From Pseudomonadota bacterium (lineage in GTDB: Bacteria > Pseudomonadota > Alphaproteobacteria > Acetobacterales > Acetobacteraceae), in contig JAJZVE010000042.1 in NCBI GenBank assembly GCA_021845835.1, forward strand, positions 1 through 14,496: a stretch of 14,496 nucleotides of DNA, written 5' to 3'. Under the pieces are notes generated by a model. That model was not told the DNA's origin and made no database searches. It saw nothing but the letters and a program-made list of their open reading frames with translations. Position numbers and translations under genes: made by a program. Shown one piece after another: positions 7,716 to 14,496 of the stretch. Position 1 is the first letter of the stretch. Every line of letters starts with the position of its first letter.

Positions 7716-8591
7716 ATGGACGGCCTCGCGCTCATCGCCGAGCGGCGGCCGAGCCCGCTCGCCGCCTTCGCGCGCTGGTTCCGGCGCGACCTCCGCGGCG
7801 CGCTGAGCCTCTCCTTTCTCGTCGCGCTGGTGACGCTGGCGACACTGGCGCCCTGGGTTGCGCCTTATTCTCCGACGGTCCAGGATCTCGACGCGATGAT
7901 GGCGCCGATATCGCCGGGACACTGGCTCGGCACCGACGATCTCGGCCGCGACACGCTGAGCCGTCTGATCTATGGCGGCGGAGCTTCGCTCTACGCGAGT
8001 TTCCTCGCCGTCGCCATCGCCATCGTAATCGGCATCCCGGTTGGCATTTTTGCTGGCTATATCGGCGGCTGGGTTGATGAGTTCATCAGCCGCGTCATTG
8101 ACAGCTTCCTATCTTTTCCAGCCGTCGTGCTCGCGATTGCGGTGACCAGCGCGCTCGGCATCGGCCTTACCAACGGCATGATTTCGGTTGGCATAGTGTT
8201 TGCGCCACAGCTCGCCCGGCTCTCTCGCGCGCGCACGCTGGTGGTGCGCAACGATCTCTACGTCGACAGCGCCCGCTGCTTCGGCGCCTCCACCGCCCAT
8301 ATTGTTTGGCGCCACATCCTGCCGAACACCATCCAGCCGGTAATCGTGCAGGTGACGCTGCTGCTCGCGGCCGCGCTGCTCGCGGAGGCCAGCCTCAGCT
8401 TTCTCGGCCTCGGTATCCAGCCGCCAAATGCGAGCTGGGGCGCGATGCTGGCGCGCGCCTATCAGAATATGGAGCTTGCGCCCGAGCAGATGTACCCGCC
8501 CGGCCTTGCGATCCTGCTCACGGCGCTCGCCTTCAATACGCTGGGTGAATCACTGCGCCTCGCGCTCGATCCGACCACGAGGCAGCTATGA
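7716..8591 (+). CDS. ABC importer permease, DppC type
   Basis: A 291-residue inner-membrane permease starting one base after the DppB-type stop. The N-terminal membrane segment (about 29-49) is followed by HWLGTDDLGRDTLSR, a hallmark of DppC/OppC proteins. More hydrophobic segments lie near 91-116, 131-163 and 206-231, with a last one near 262-275. The EAA coupling loop is SARCFGASTAHIVWRHILPN (about 185-204). EASLSFLGLGIQPPNASWG near residues 224-242 is the family's conserved segment. It completes the importer. The gene ends about 135 bp before the acyl-CoA synthetase, so the two could share a transcript. Confidence 0.93.
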   Translation: MDGLALIAERRPSPLAAFARWFRRDLRGALSLSFLVALVTLATLAPWVAPYSPTVQDLDAMMAPISPGHWLGTDDLGRDTLSRLIYGGGASLYASFLAVAIAIVIGIPVGIFAGYIGGWVDEFISRVIDSFLSFPAVVLAIAVTSALGIGLTNGMISVGIVFAPQLARLSRARTLVVRNDLYVDSARCFGASTAHIVWRHILPNTIQPVIVQVTLLLAAALLAEASLSFLGLGIQPPNASWGAMLARAYQNMELAPEQMYPPGLAILLTALAFNTLGESLRLALDPTTRQL

Positions 8592-8726
8592 TGGCATGGG
8601 GGTAGGCATAAGACCCAAGGAAGTTTTCGTGCGTATGGTCGCCGAAAGCGGCGAATAGAAACTCAGGCATCAGCTCCTCGCGGACCTTCTTTCCCCCCCT
8701 GACGGCAAAGCACAAGGAAGACGAGC
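8592..8726. other. Gap between importer and acyl-CoA synthetase with a short hairpin
   Basis: No gene is seen. TCGCCG (8639-8644) and CGGCGA (8649-8654) form a perfect 6-bp stem with an AAAG loop. No T-run follows, so this is not a convincing terminator and read-through from the importer genes is likely. A good ribosome binding site for the next gene (AAGGAAG, 8714-8720) closes the gap. Confidence 0.4.
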
Positions 8727-10430
8727 ATGACGGCATCCCGGGACGAGAAACACTATCTCGACGAGCTTCACGCGCTGTGGCGCAAGGCCTGGCCGACGGG
8801 AACCCCGCGCGATCCGCAATACCCGCATGGTGCCCTGGCGCTCAGCGAATACTTGCGCGCCTGGGCGAAGCGGCAACCGGACCACCCGGCCGTAATCTTC
8901 TATGGTCATGTGCTCAGCTATCGGGAATTCGATCGACAGAGCGACTGCATGGCCGCCCTCCTCGCCGCCAAAGGGGTCCAAAAGGGCGATCGGGTCGCGG
9001 TGTTTATGCCGAACTGTCCACAATTTCACATCGCCTTTCTTGGCATCCTCAAGCTCGGAGCGGTGCATGTGCCGGTCTCGCCGCTGTCGCGCGCATTCGA
9101 GCTCGAATATGAGCTGACCGACACTGGGGCAGAGGTCATCGTCGTGCTCGATCATCTGGCGGAAATCGTCGATGCGGTGAAGGCGAAAACATCGCTCCGC
9201 GAAATCATCGTCACCAGCTTTGCGGATGTGATCCCGGCGAACCCGAGCATTCCCGTCCCGGAATTGCTTTGTGTGCCGCGTCTCGCGGTCCCCGGCGCGA
9301 CTGACCTCCTGCCGGCGCTGGCCGCACTTGGCGACGTTACACCGCTGCCGCCCGCCGGCCTCGATGACTTTGCCGCGCTCAACTACACGGGCGGCACGAC
9401 CGGCATGCCGAAAGGGTGCGTCCATACCCAGAGGGACATGGTCTATACGGCCGCGGCTAATTGCGGCATATCAATCGACATCAACGAACAAAGCGTATGC
9501 TTGTCATTTTTTCCGGAATTCTGGATTGCCGGCGAAAATTTCGGCCTGATCTTCCCGCTATTCGCCGGGGCGACGCTGGTCTTGCTGGCGCGCTGGGATC
9601 CGCTCGGCATGCTGTCAGCCATCCAGAAATATAATGTCACGATCACCACAATGCCGGTCGATGGCGCGGTCGAGTTGATGGACCATGCGCGTTTCGCGGA
9701 CTTCGATCTGTCGTCGCTGCGGCAGGTGCGCGTGGTCTCCTTCGTCAAAAAACTTAATATCGATTATCGGCGGCGCTGGCAGGAACTCACCGGCACCATC
9801 CTCGCCGAGGCCTCCTGGGGCATGACCGAGACCCACACCTCCAACACCTTCACCACCGGCTTTCAGGGCGATGATTTCGACCTCAAATCACAACCAATTT
9901 TCGTCGGCCTGCCGGTCCCCGGCGCGGAATTCAAGATCACTGATTTCGAGACCGGCACGCTGGTGCCCATCGGTGGTGACGGTGAGATCCGCGTCCGCAC
10001 GCCGGCGTTGCTAAAAAGCTACTGGAATAGGCCGGAGGCGAGCACGATCGCCCTCGGCGATGGTTGGCTGCGCACTGGCGATATCGGAAGGATCGATACC
10101 GATGGGTTTATTCATTTTCTCGGCCGTCGCAAGGAGATGCTGAAGGTGAAGGGCATGAGCGTGTTTCCGCCGGAGATTGAAGCCCTGCTCGGCCAGCACC
10201 CGGCGGTGCTCGGCTCCGGCGTAATCGGACGAGACGATGCGGAGAAAGGACAAGTGCCAGTCGCGTTCGTGCAGATCAAGCCGGAAGCCCTTGCCACCAT
10301 CACGGCCGAGCAGTTGCAAGCCTGGTGCAGGGAGCGCATGGCGGTCTACAAGGTTCCTGAGATACGCCTCATCGAGGCGCTGCCGTTGACCGCAACCGGT
10401 AAGGTAAAAAAACAGGAGCTCCGCCTCTAG
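8727..10430 (+). CDS. AMP-dependent acyl-CoA synthetase (AMP-binding family)
   Basis: A 567-residue member of the adenylate-forming family. It converts a carboxylic acid, ATP and CoA to acyl-CoA, AMP and pyrophosphate in two steps. Motifs in order: phosphate-binding loop YTGGTTGMPKGC (from Y220), ASWGMTETHTS near 365-375, DGWLRTGDIG near 446-455, hinge GRRKEMLKVKG, and the C-terminal catalytic lysine in PLTATGKVKKQEL (K559). Length and motif order are normal for a complete enzyme. No signal peptide or membrane segment is seen, so it is cytoplasmic. AAGGAAG lies 6 bp before the ATG, supporting this start. With the importer upstream and the acyl-CoA carboxylase downstream, it is the likely activating step. 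Acid chain length or type cannot be told from the sequence. It may overlap in function with the CoA-transferase. Confidence 0.93.
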   Translation: MTASRDEKHYLDELHALWRKAWPTGTPRDPQYPHGALALSEYLRAWAKRQPDHPAVIFYGHVLSYREFDRQSDCMAALLAAKGVQKGDRVAVFMPNCPQFHIAFLGILKLGAVHVPVSPLSRAFELEYELTDTGAEVIVVLDHLAEIVDAVKAKTSLREIIVTSFADVIPANPSIPVPELLCVPRLAVPGATDLLPALAALGDVTPLPPAGLDDFAALNYTGGTTGMPKGCVHTQRDMVYTAAANCGISIDINEQSVCLSFFPEFWIAGENFGLIFPLFAGATLVLLARWDPLGMLSAIQKYNVTITTMPVDGAVELMDHARFADFDLSSLRQVRVVSFVKKLNIDYRRRWQELTGTILAEASWGMTETHTSNTFTTGFQGDDFDLKSQPIFVGLPVPGAEFKITDFETGTLVPIGGDGEIRVRTPALLKSYWNRPEASTIALGDGWLRTGDIGRIDTDGFIHFLGRRKEMLKVKGMSVFPPEIEALLGQHPAVLGSGVIGRDDAEKGQVPVAFVQIKPEALATITAEQLQAWCRERMAVYKVPEIRLIEALPLTATGKVKKQELRL

Positions 10431-10444
10431 CGTAAAAAGCTTAA

Positions 10445-10480
10445 CCTCCCGATGCGGGCAACACTGCTTACCTTCGGAGG
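10445..10480 (+). promoter_or_regulatory. Leader with two mutually exclusive hairpins, one covering the carboxylase ribosome binding site
   Basis: GGAGG (10476-10480) sits 6 bp before the ATG at 10487. CCTCC (10445-10449) is its exact complement; the pairing extends by GA/TC beyond a bulged C, giving a 5+2 bp stem. The same CCC can instead pair within CCCGATGCGGG (10448-10458, 4-bp stem, ATG loop), which would free GGAGG. This is a possible translational switch, but both stems are short and chance pairing is plausible. Confidence 0.25.
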
Positions 10481-10486
10481 CAAGGC

Positions 10487-13400
10487 ATGCGGCAGACCAC
10501 TATGTTGTTCCGCGCCGCAAACTTCAAACCTCGTTTTATCGGAAACATGATGCCGTTTCATAAGTTACTGATCGCCAATCGTGGCGAGATCGCCATTCGC
10601 ATCGCACGTGCCGCCAACGAAGCGGGCCTTGCCACCGTCGCGATCCACCCCGCTGACGACGCGAGGTCACTCCACGTGCGCGTGGCGGATGAAGCGCGTG
10701 AGATTCCTGGCCGTGGCGCACATGCCTATCTCGATATCGATGCGGTGGTGGCAGCGGCGAAAGACGCAGGCTGCGATATGCTCCATCCAGGCTACGGCTT
10801 TCTGAGCGAGAATGCCGCGCTCGCGCGACGTTGCGCGGCAGACGGGATCGTGTTCATCGGGCCGTCGCCGGAAGCGCTCGACCTGTTGGGCGACAAGGTC
10901 GCGGCGAAACTGCTCGCCAGGCGTTGCGGCATTCCCGTAATCGAGGGTACCACCGGCCCGACGACGCTGGCGCAAGCACAGGCGTTTTTCGACTCCCTCG
11001 GGGATGGCGGCGCAGTGATGATCAAGGCGATCACTGGCGGCGGCGGGCGGGGCATGCGCGTCGTCGAGGACCGCGCTCATCTTGAAGACGCCTATGCGCG
11101 CTGTCAGTCGGAGGCGAAAGCCGCGTTCGGCAGTGACGGCGTCTATGTCGAACGTCTGGTTCACAAGGCGCGCCACATCGAGGTGCAAATCATCGGTGAC
11201 CGGCATGGCGCGATCGAGCATTGTTGGGAGCGCGAATGCACGATCCAGCGGCGCCACCAAAAGCTTATCGAGGTGGCGCCAAGCCCCTCGCTCAGCGACG
11301 GGCTGCGCCGGCGCATTATTGACGCCGCGAAAACGCTCGCGGTGGCGGTGAAATACGACAGCCTCGGCACCTTCGAGTTCTTGGTCGATGGAGAGAGCGG
11401 CGGGGCTGACGCGCGCTTTACCTTCATAGAGGCCAATCCGCGGCTGCAGGTCGAACATACCGTAACCGAGGAAGTGCTCGGCATCGATCTGGTAAAGTCC
11501 CAGATCCTCGTCGCCGCCGGCGCGCCGCTCTCGGCCCTCGATCTGACAGAGGGGAAGATTCCGGCGCCGCGCGGCTACGCGATCCAGCTGCGTGTCAATA
11601 TGGAAACCATAGACGCCGCCGGCAACACGCATCCAAGCGGCGGCACGCTCGCCGTGTTCGACCCACCATCCGGTCCCCGCGTCCGTGTCGACACCTTCGG
11701 CTATGCCGGCTACCGGACGAGCGCCGCGTTCGACTCGCTGCTGGCGAAGGTGGTCGTCCACAGCGCGGTGCCGCGATGGAAGGACGCGGTGGTGAAGGCC
11801 TCACGCGTGCTCCGCGAATTTCGCATCGATGGCGTGGAGAGCAACATCGCGTTCCTGCAGGCGATCCTCGCCCATCCCGAGTTTATCGGCAATCGCATCA
11901 GCACGCATTTCATCGACATGCACGTAGCCGATCTCGTCGCCGCAACAAAGACACCAGCGCGTCCGCTGTTCTTCGCCGCCGGCGCCGATACTGCCCTGGC
12001 AACAGCAGTAGGCGCGGCCGCGTCTGTCCCGGCCGGGTCCGAGCCGCTCCTGGCGCCGTTGCAAGGCACTGTGGTCGCAATCGCCGTTGGCGAAGGTGAT
12101 CTGGTCCGCCCGGGTCAGCAGATCGCGGTGCTCGAATCGATGAAGATGGAGCATCTCTTGACCGCGCCACGCGGCGGTCGGATCACGAAAATCGTTGCGG
12201 GTGACGGGGTGACGCTGATGCAGGGTGACCCGCTCATGTTCCTCGCGCCCGCCGAAGTCGACGCCAGAGCGGCAGAGGGGGACGCAAGAGTCGATCCCGC
12301 TCACATCCGCCCGGATCTCGCGGAGTTGCTCGCGCGGCGTGCCAATACACGCGACGAGAACCGCCCAGCGGCGGTCGCGCGCCGGCGCAAAACCAGCCAG
12401 CGTACTACGCGCGAGAACATCGCCCAGCTAGTCGATCCTGGATCCTTCGTCGAATACGGCGCGCTTGCGGTCGCCGCACAGCGCCGTCGCCGCAACCTCG
12501 ACGATCTGATCAAGAACACGCCGGCCGACGGACTGGTCACCGGCATCGCCACCATCAACGCCGATCAAATCGGCGCCGACAATGCGCGCTGCATGGTCAT
12601 CGCCTACGACTATACCGTCCTTGCCGGCACGCAGGGGCACATGAACCACAAGAAGATCGACCGCATGCTTCAGCTTGCCGAGGAGTGGCGGCTGCCGCTG
12701 GTATTCTACGCCGAAGGCGGCGGCGGCCGTCCCGGCGACACCGATCGCCTCGGCATGACCGGCCTCGATGGCCCCTCTTTCGTGCAGTTCGCGAAGCTCT
12801 CCGGCCTCGTGCCGGTCATCGGGGTGGTGTCGGGTTACTGCTTTGCCGGCAATGCCGCTATGCTCGGCTGCTGTGATGTCATCATCGCCACGAAGAACGC
12901 CTCCATCGGCATGGGCGGGCCGGCGATGATCGAAGGTGGTGGCTTGGGCGTCTATCATCCCGCCGAGGTTGGCCCGGTCTCGTTCCAGGCGCCAAACGGC
13001 GTCGTCGACATCCTGGCCGAGGACGAGGAGGACGCGACCCGCATCGCGCAGCTTTATCTATCGTATTTCCAAGGGGAGATCGGGCAATGGCGGGCGCACG
13101 ACCAGCGCCTCCTGCGGCATGTGATCCCAGAAAATCGCCTTCGCGTCTACGATGTTCGCGCCGTCATCGAGATCCTTGCCGACGAGGGATCGGTGCTCGA
13201 ACTACGCCGCGATTTCGGTATCGGAATTATTACCGCCTTCATCCGTATCGAAGGCAAAGCTTTCGGCCTGATCGCCAATAATCCGAAGCATCTCGGCGGC
13301 GCGATCGACGCCCCGGCCGGCGACAAGGCGGCTCGCTTCATGCAGCTCTGCGATGCTTTCGACATACCCATCGTCTCGCTATGCGACACCCCCGGCTTCA

Positions 13401-13861
13401 TGGTCGGGCCGGAAGCGGAAAAGACCGCGATCGTGCGTCACGTCGCGCGCATGTTCGTCATCGGCGCCAGCCTCACCGTGCCAGTGTTCGGGATCGTGCT
13501 GCGCAAGGGCTACGGACTCGGCGCGCAGTCGATGATCGGCGGCGGCTTCCACGCGTCGTTCTTCACGGTGGCGTGGCCGACTGGCGAATTTGGCGGCATG
13601 GGCCTCGAAGGCTATGTCCGTCTCGGCTTCCGCAAGGAAATGGAGGCGATCGCGGATCCCACCGAGCGCGAAACCTATTTCAAGGAAAAGGTGGCGCAAC
13701 TCTATGCCAACGGCAAAGCTGTCTCGATTGCCTCGGTGTTCGAGATCGACGACGTGATCGACCCGGCCGAGACCAGGCACTGGATCATGACTGGACTCCG
13801 TTCAGTGCCCTCCTCATCAAAAAGGATCTCGCGCAAGCGCCCGTGCATCGACGCCTGGTAG
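10487..13861 (+). CDS. Single-chain biotin-dependent acyl-CoA carboxylase (BC-BCCP-CT fusion, LCC-like)
   Basis: One 1124-residue chain carries all parts of an acyl-CoA carboxylase. The biotin carboxylase domain (about 22-470) starts FHKLLIANRGEIAIRI and has the ATP-grasp glycine loop KAITGGGGRGMR (K180) and EANPRLQVEHTVTE (E315 on). The biotinyl domain (about 520-590) has ESMKMEH with the biotin-accepting lysine K553. The carboxyltransferase part (about 600-1124) has GYCFAGNAAMLGCCD near 783 and GYGLGAQSMIGGG near 1008, and ends KRPCIDAW. The size and domain order match the single-chain long-chain acyl-CoA carboxylase described from Mycobacterium avium subsp. paratuberculosis, a homohexamer. 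More often BC-BCCP and CT are separate alpha and beta chains. The enzyme uses ATP and bicarbonate to carboxylate an acyl-CoA. GGAGG 6 bp upstream supports the ATG at 10487. The more typical N-terminus would start at ATG 10550, giving 1103 residues. The acyl-CoA substrate is unknown; the upstream ligase is the likely supplier. Confidence 0.93.
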   Translation: MRQTTMLFRAANFKPRFIGNMMPFHKLLIANRGEIAIRIARAANEAGLATVAIHPADDARSLHVRVADEAREIPGRGAHAYLDIDAVVAAAKDAGCDMLHPGYGFLSENAALARRCAADGIVFIGPSPEALDLLGDKVAAKLLARRCGIPVIEGTTGPTTLAQAQAFFDSLGDGGAVMIKAITGGGGRGMRVVEDRAHLEDAYARCQSEAKAAFGSDGVYVERLVHKARHIEVQIIGDRHGAIEHCWERECTIQRRHQKLIEVAPSPSLSDGLRRRIIDAAKTLAVAVKYDSLGTFEFLVDGESGGADARFTFIEANPRLQVEHTVTEEVLGIDLVKSQILVAAGAPLSALDLTEGKIPAPRGYAIQLRVNMETIDAAGNTHPSGGTLAVFDPPSGPRVRVDTFGYAGYRTSAAFDSLLAKVVVHSAVPRWKDAVVKASRVLREFRIDGVESNIAFLQAILAHPEFIGNRISTHFIDMHVADLVAATKTPARPLFFAAGADTALATAVGAAASVPAGSEPLLAPLQGTVVAIAVGEGDLVRPGQQIAVLESMKMEHLLTAPRGGRITKIVAGDGVTLMQGDPLMFLAPAEVDARAAEGDARVDPAHIRPDLAELLARRANTRDENRPAAVARRRKTSQRTTRENIAQLVDPGSFVEYGALAVAAQRRRRNLDDLIKNTPADGLVTGIATINADQIGADNARCMVIAYDYTVLAGTQGHMNHKKIDRMLQLAEEWRLPLVFYAEGGGGRPGDTDRLGMTGLDGPSFVQFAKLSGLVPVIGVVSGYCFAGNAAMLGCCDVIIATKNASIGMGGPAMIEGGGLGVYHPAEVGPVSFQAPNGVVDILAEDEEDATRIAQLYLSYFQGEIGQWRAHDQRLLRHVIPENRLRVYDVRAVIEILADEGSVLELRRDFGIGIITAFIRIEGKAFGLIANNPKHLGGAIDAPAGDKAARFMQLCDAFDIPIVSLCDTPGFMVGPEAEKTAIVRHVARMFVIGASLTVPVFGIVLRKGYGLGAQSMIGGGFHASFFTVAWPTGEFGGMGLEGYVRLGFRKEMEAIADPTERETYFKEKVAQLYANGKAVSIASVFEIDDVIDPAETRHWIMTGLRSVPSSSKRISRKRPCIDAW

Positions 13862-13878
13862 AGAGCAGAGCGCCACGC

Positions 13879-13942
13879 TGTTGTAAAATCGCTTGTAATA
13901 ACGACCCCCTGAGGGGCGAAAATCGCGTCCAATTTCGACCCC
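13879..13942. mobile_element. IS21-like terminus (end sequence without transposase genes)
   Basis: This starts 18 bp after the carboxylase stop and holds two 28-bp imperfect direct repeats (separate entry). Read on the minus strand, the second unit gives AGGGGTCGAAATTGGACGCG, resembling the repeated transposase-binding sites at the ends of IS21-family elements. The candidate outer tip is TGTTGTAAAATC at 13879, consistent with the TG...CA ends of that family. No istA or istB is in the window; the next gene is a Tn3-type transposase, so this end appears cut off or interrupted. The family call is by resemblance only. Confidence 0.4.
13881..13942. repeat. Two 28-bp imperfect direct repeats, 34 bp apart
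   Basis: Units at 13881-13908 and 13915-13942 match at 19 of 28 positions. The shared blocks are AAAATCGC near the start and CGACCCC at the end. Between them CCCC/GGGG (13906-13909, 13913-13916) can form a tiny stem with a TGA loop, but no T-run follows in either direction, so I do not call a terminator. Confidence 0.7.
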
Positions 13943-13943
13943 T

Positions 13944-14032
13944 CTGACGTTTGATGTCAGGACCCTCACTAACGCCCGAGGTGGGCGTGGGGGGCTAATT
14001 GGGGGATGATCGCAGTGGATCGGATTAGTGAG
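13944..14032. repeat. Cluster of short inverted repeats
   Basis: Three exact inverted pairs are visible. CTGAC (13944-13948) pairs with GTCAG (13956-13960). ACGCCC (13972-13977) pairs with GGGCGT (13983-13988) across a 5-base loop. CTCACTAA (13965-13972) pairs with TTAGTGAG (14025-14032). The stretch between the IS21-like end and the transposase has no gene. Such nested pairs suit a transposon end or resolution-like site, but I recognise no specific one. Confidence 0.4.
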
Positions 14033-14064
14033 ATAGGCCCAGTGACCGCGAAGCTGTGTGATTT

Positions 14065-14102
14065 GGCCATCTGAGGTGACGTGTTCCGTTTCGGTCCGTA
14101 AG
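14065..14102 (+). mobile_element. Candidate 38-bp Tn3-family terminal inverted repeat
   Basis: Tn3-family ends are about 38 bp, begin G-rich and close with TAAG at the inner side. Here a 38-bp stretch begins GGCCATCTGAGG and closes with GGTCCGTAAG at 14102, 34 bp before the transposase start. The outer end reads GGCC rather than GGGG, and the other end of the element is not in the window, so the boundary is a guess. Confidence 0.25.
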
Positions 14103-14136
14103 GTCGCCAACTTGAGGGCTGGTGGAGGCGGGCGCG

Positions 14137-14496
14137 ATGCAGCGGATGTGGTCTGCGGACGAGTTGGGCGAGCGCTGGTCGCTGCTGCCGGAGGATCTGG
14201 CGCTGTTGGCTGGGCGGGTTGACGCGGGCAAGCTCGGATTTGCGGTCCAACTCGCGTTCTGGCGCCAGCACGGCCGCTTTCCCGACGACGAGGCGGAGGT
14301 TGCCCCGGCTGTGGTCGCGCATCTCGCTTCCCAGATCGGAGTAGGCGTGGAGGCGCTGGATGGCTACGCCTGGGCGGGCCGCAGCGGGCGTCGGCATCGG
14401 GTAGCCATCATCGACCACCTGGCGGTTGCCGCGTTCGACGAGGCGGCGGATGCCCGGTTCCGGATCTGGCTGGCAGACGACGTGCTGCCACGCGAG
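14137..14496 (+). CDS. Tn3-family transposase, N-terminal part (DUF4158 domain), cut by the window end
   Basis: The frame is open from ATG 14137 through the last base, giving 120 residues with no stop. GGAGG at 14124-14128 lies 8 bp upstream. The protein begins MQRMWSADELGERWSLLPED. Stretches LGFAVQLAFWRQHGRFPDD, VAPAVVAHLASQIGV, GYAWAGRSGRRHRVAII and IWLADDVLPRE follow the pattern of the N-terminal DUF4158 domain of Tn3-family transposases, which binds the terminal repeats. The DDE catalytic part would lie outside the window, so activity cannot be judged. The gene reads away from the catabolic cluster, and its start is close to a candidate Tn3-type repeat. Confidence 0.8.
   Translation, partial: MQRMWSADELGERWSLLPEDLALLAGRVDAGKLGFAVQLAFWRQHGRFPDDEAEVAPAVVAHLASQIGVGVEALDGYAWAGRSGRRHRVAIIDHLAVAAFDEAADARFRIWLADDVLPRE

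Noticed and set aside
8639..8654. Hairpin TCGCCG-AAAG-CGGCGA as a terminator
   Set aside because: The stem is only 6 bp and no T-run follows on either strand.
10667..11761. 364-residue open frame on the minus strand inside the carboxylase
   Set aside because: It lies wholly antisense to a gene with clear biotin carboxylase motifs; long antisense frames are expected at this GC content and the peptide has no recognisable family pattern.
13381..13947. 188-residue plus-strand frame overlapping the carboxylase C-terminus
   Set aside because: It is an alternate frame of conserved carboxyltransferase sequence with Arg-rich composition and no start signal.

Overview
The window is GC-rich with dense, mostly plus-strand genes, several four-base start/stop overlaps, and a Tat-dependent substrate-binding protein. 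Protein families and codon use fit an alphaproteobacterium, most likely of the Rhizobiales/Bradyrhizobium-Rhodopseudomonas type. The taxonomic placement is an inference from gene style only.

Layout. Positions 1-122 look like the end of an insertion sequence (IS5-like, tentative). Next comes a two-domain class III (CaiB/BaiF) CoA-transferase (269-2635). A decayed ABC ATPase remnant follows (from 2632), then a short AT-rich non-coding patch with a perfect 12-bp palindrome. A complete family-5 (dipeptide/oligopeptide/nickel type) ABC importer runs from 3073 to 8591 in the order ATPase, ATPase, substrate-binding protein, permease, permease. It is followed by an AMP-forming acyl-CoA synthetase (8727-10430) and a single-chain biotin-dependent acyl-CoA carboxylase of 1124 residues (10487-13861). 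The carboxylase carries biotin carboxylase, biotinyl and carboxyltransferase domains on one polypeptide. Right after its stop codon lie two 28-bp imperfect direct repeats that resemble an IS21-family terminus. Then come small inverted repeats and a candidate Tn3-type terminal repeat. The last gene is the 5' end of a Tn3-family transposase (DUF4158 domain) that runs off the window.

How the genes may work together: the ABC importer would bring in an organic acid or amphipathic, peptide-like compound. The CoA ligase and/or the CoA-transferase would turn it into a CoA thioester, and the single-chain carboxylase would carboxylate that thioester. This import-activate-carboxylate reading rests on co-orientation and close spacing. 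The substrate cannot be read from the sequence. The cluster lies between mobile-element debris on both sides, so it may be an acquired or rearranged catabolic segment. I see no RNA gene, CRISPR array, phage module or defence system. The most unusual content is this catabolic module itself, together with the degenerate third ATPase and the nested transposon ends.
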